A stretch of 5,739 nucleotides of DNA from GWF2-50-93 sp041666985 (GTDB lineage: Bacteria; Verrucomicrobiota; Lentisphaeria; Victivallales; GWF2-50-93): NCBI GenBank assembly GCA_041666985.1, contig JBAYFV010000245.1:1-5739 (forward strand). The letters run 5' to 3'. The translations under genes and the position numbers were made by a program. Under the pieces are notes generated by a model that made no database searches, had not been told where the DNA came from, and saw only the letters and a program-made list of their open reading frames with translations. How positions within the stretch are numbered: the first letter of the stretch is position 1; each line of letters opens with the position of its first letter. This document shows positions 5,470-5,739 of the stretch, in pieces.

Positions 5470-5739
5470 ATGCAACCAGACAAATACGATGCAATCATAA
5501 TCGGCGGCGGACCCGCCGGACTCGCTTCTGCGATATTCGCAGCCCGGAACGGGCATAATGCGCTCGTAGTTGAACGGCTCAATTTCCCCGGGAAAAAACT
5601 CCTCGCCACCGGCGGTGGCCATTGCAACCTGACAAACACCCTGCCTCTTGAAACTTTCGCCCGGAACTTCGGAAAACAGTGGCGTTTCACCATGCCCGCC
5701 TTTCAGGATTTCAATCCGCAGGCCCTCCGCGATTTCTTC
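5470..5739 (+). CDS. HI0933/BaiN-family NAD(P)/FAD-dependent oxidoreductase (3' end outside window)
   Basis: The first 90 residues are visible. A Rossmann dinucleotide-binding motif IIIGGGPAGLASAIFAA (9-25) binds FAD, with the acidic end of beta2 at E35 in VVERL. It is followed by GKKLLATGGGHCNLTN (41-56), the family signature usually written G-K/R-K-x-L-x-S/T-GGGRCN-x-TN. Here His51 replaces the usual Arg. Members include the YhiN/HI0933 proteins and BaiN, a bile-acid dehydrogenase-pathway reductase; most have no proven substrate, so no specific reaction is assigned. The start ATG has only a weak GAG (5456-5458) at 11 bases. The gene is separated from the GT-C gene by 143 bp and a candidate terminator, so it is probably transcribed on its own. 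Confidence 0.9.
   Translation, partial: MQPDKYDAIIIGGGPAGLASAIFAARNGHNALVVERLNFPGKKLLATGGGHCNLTNTLPLETFARNFGKQWRFTMPAFQDFNPQALRDFF

Noticed and set aside
5382..5693. 103-residue minus-strand open frame
   Set aside because: Antisense to the flavoprotein gene and ends over the repeat-like segment; its tail KIRNSKHEI comes from the repeat, not a protein family.

Overview
The window looks like chromosomal DNA of a Gram-negative-type bacterium, probably of the PVC superphylum (Lentisphaerota/Kiritimatiellota-like). This is inferred from three things: a heptosyltransferase-type GT9 enzyme, which implies an LPS-bearing outer membrane; a solitary prepilin-like protein of the kind that is hugely expanded in Lentisphaerae and Planctomycetes; and a scattered intergenic repeat type. 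The placement is moderate-confidence only, because no rRNA or other phylogenetic marker is present.

Layout from left to right. Positions 1-1544 hold a two-gene minus-strand operon. A 140-residue single-pass membrane protein with paired zinc-ribbon cysteines lies upstream. Two bases after its stop codon comes a GT9 (heptosyltransferase II-like) glycosyltransferase that runs off the left edge. A good promoter (TTGACA-16-TATATC) sits just upstream of the pair. Divergent from it, 1702-2364 (+) encodes a secreted/pseudopilin-like protein with a strong Shine-Dalgarno site. Convergent to that gene, 2420-3631 (-) is a complete, apparently functional and monocistronic trpB. Divergent from trpB, 3728-5326 (+) encodes a multi-pass GT-C (GT39/PMT_2-like) membrane glycosyltransferase, followed by a weak hairpin plus a T9 tract. 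A 143-bp gap carries a repeat-like segment. Then 5470-5739 (+) is the N-terminal 90 residues of a HI0933/BaiN-type FAD flavoprotein that runs off the right edge.

The genes do not form one pathway. Two are envelope glycosyltransferases acting on lipid-linked or LPS-type substrates, one is an exported pilin-like protein, one is amino-acid biosynthesis (last step of tryptophan), and one is a flavoprotein of unknown substrate. I see no mobile element, CRISPR array, RNA gene or defence system, and no clear evidence of a new multi-gene system. The more interesting signals are small: a 12-bp element shared by two promoter regions, an inverted repeat in the trpB/GT-C divergent region, an uncharacterised zinc-ribbon membrane protein coupled to a glycosyltransferase, and an N-terminal extension on that glycosyltransferase.
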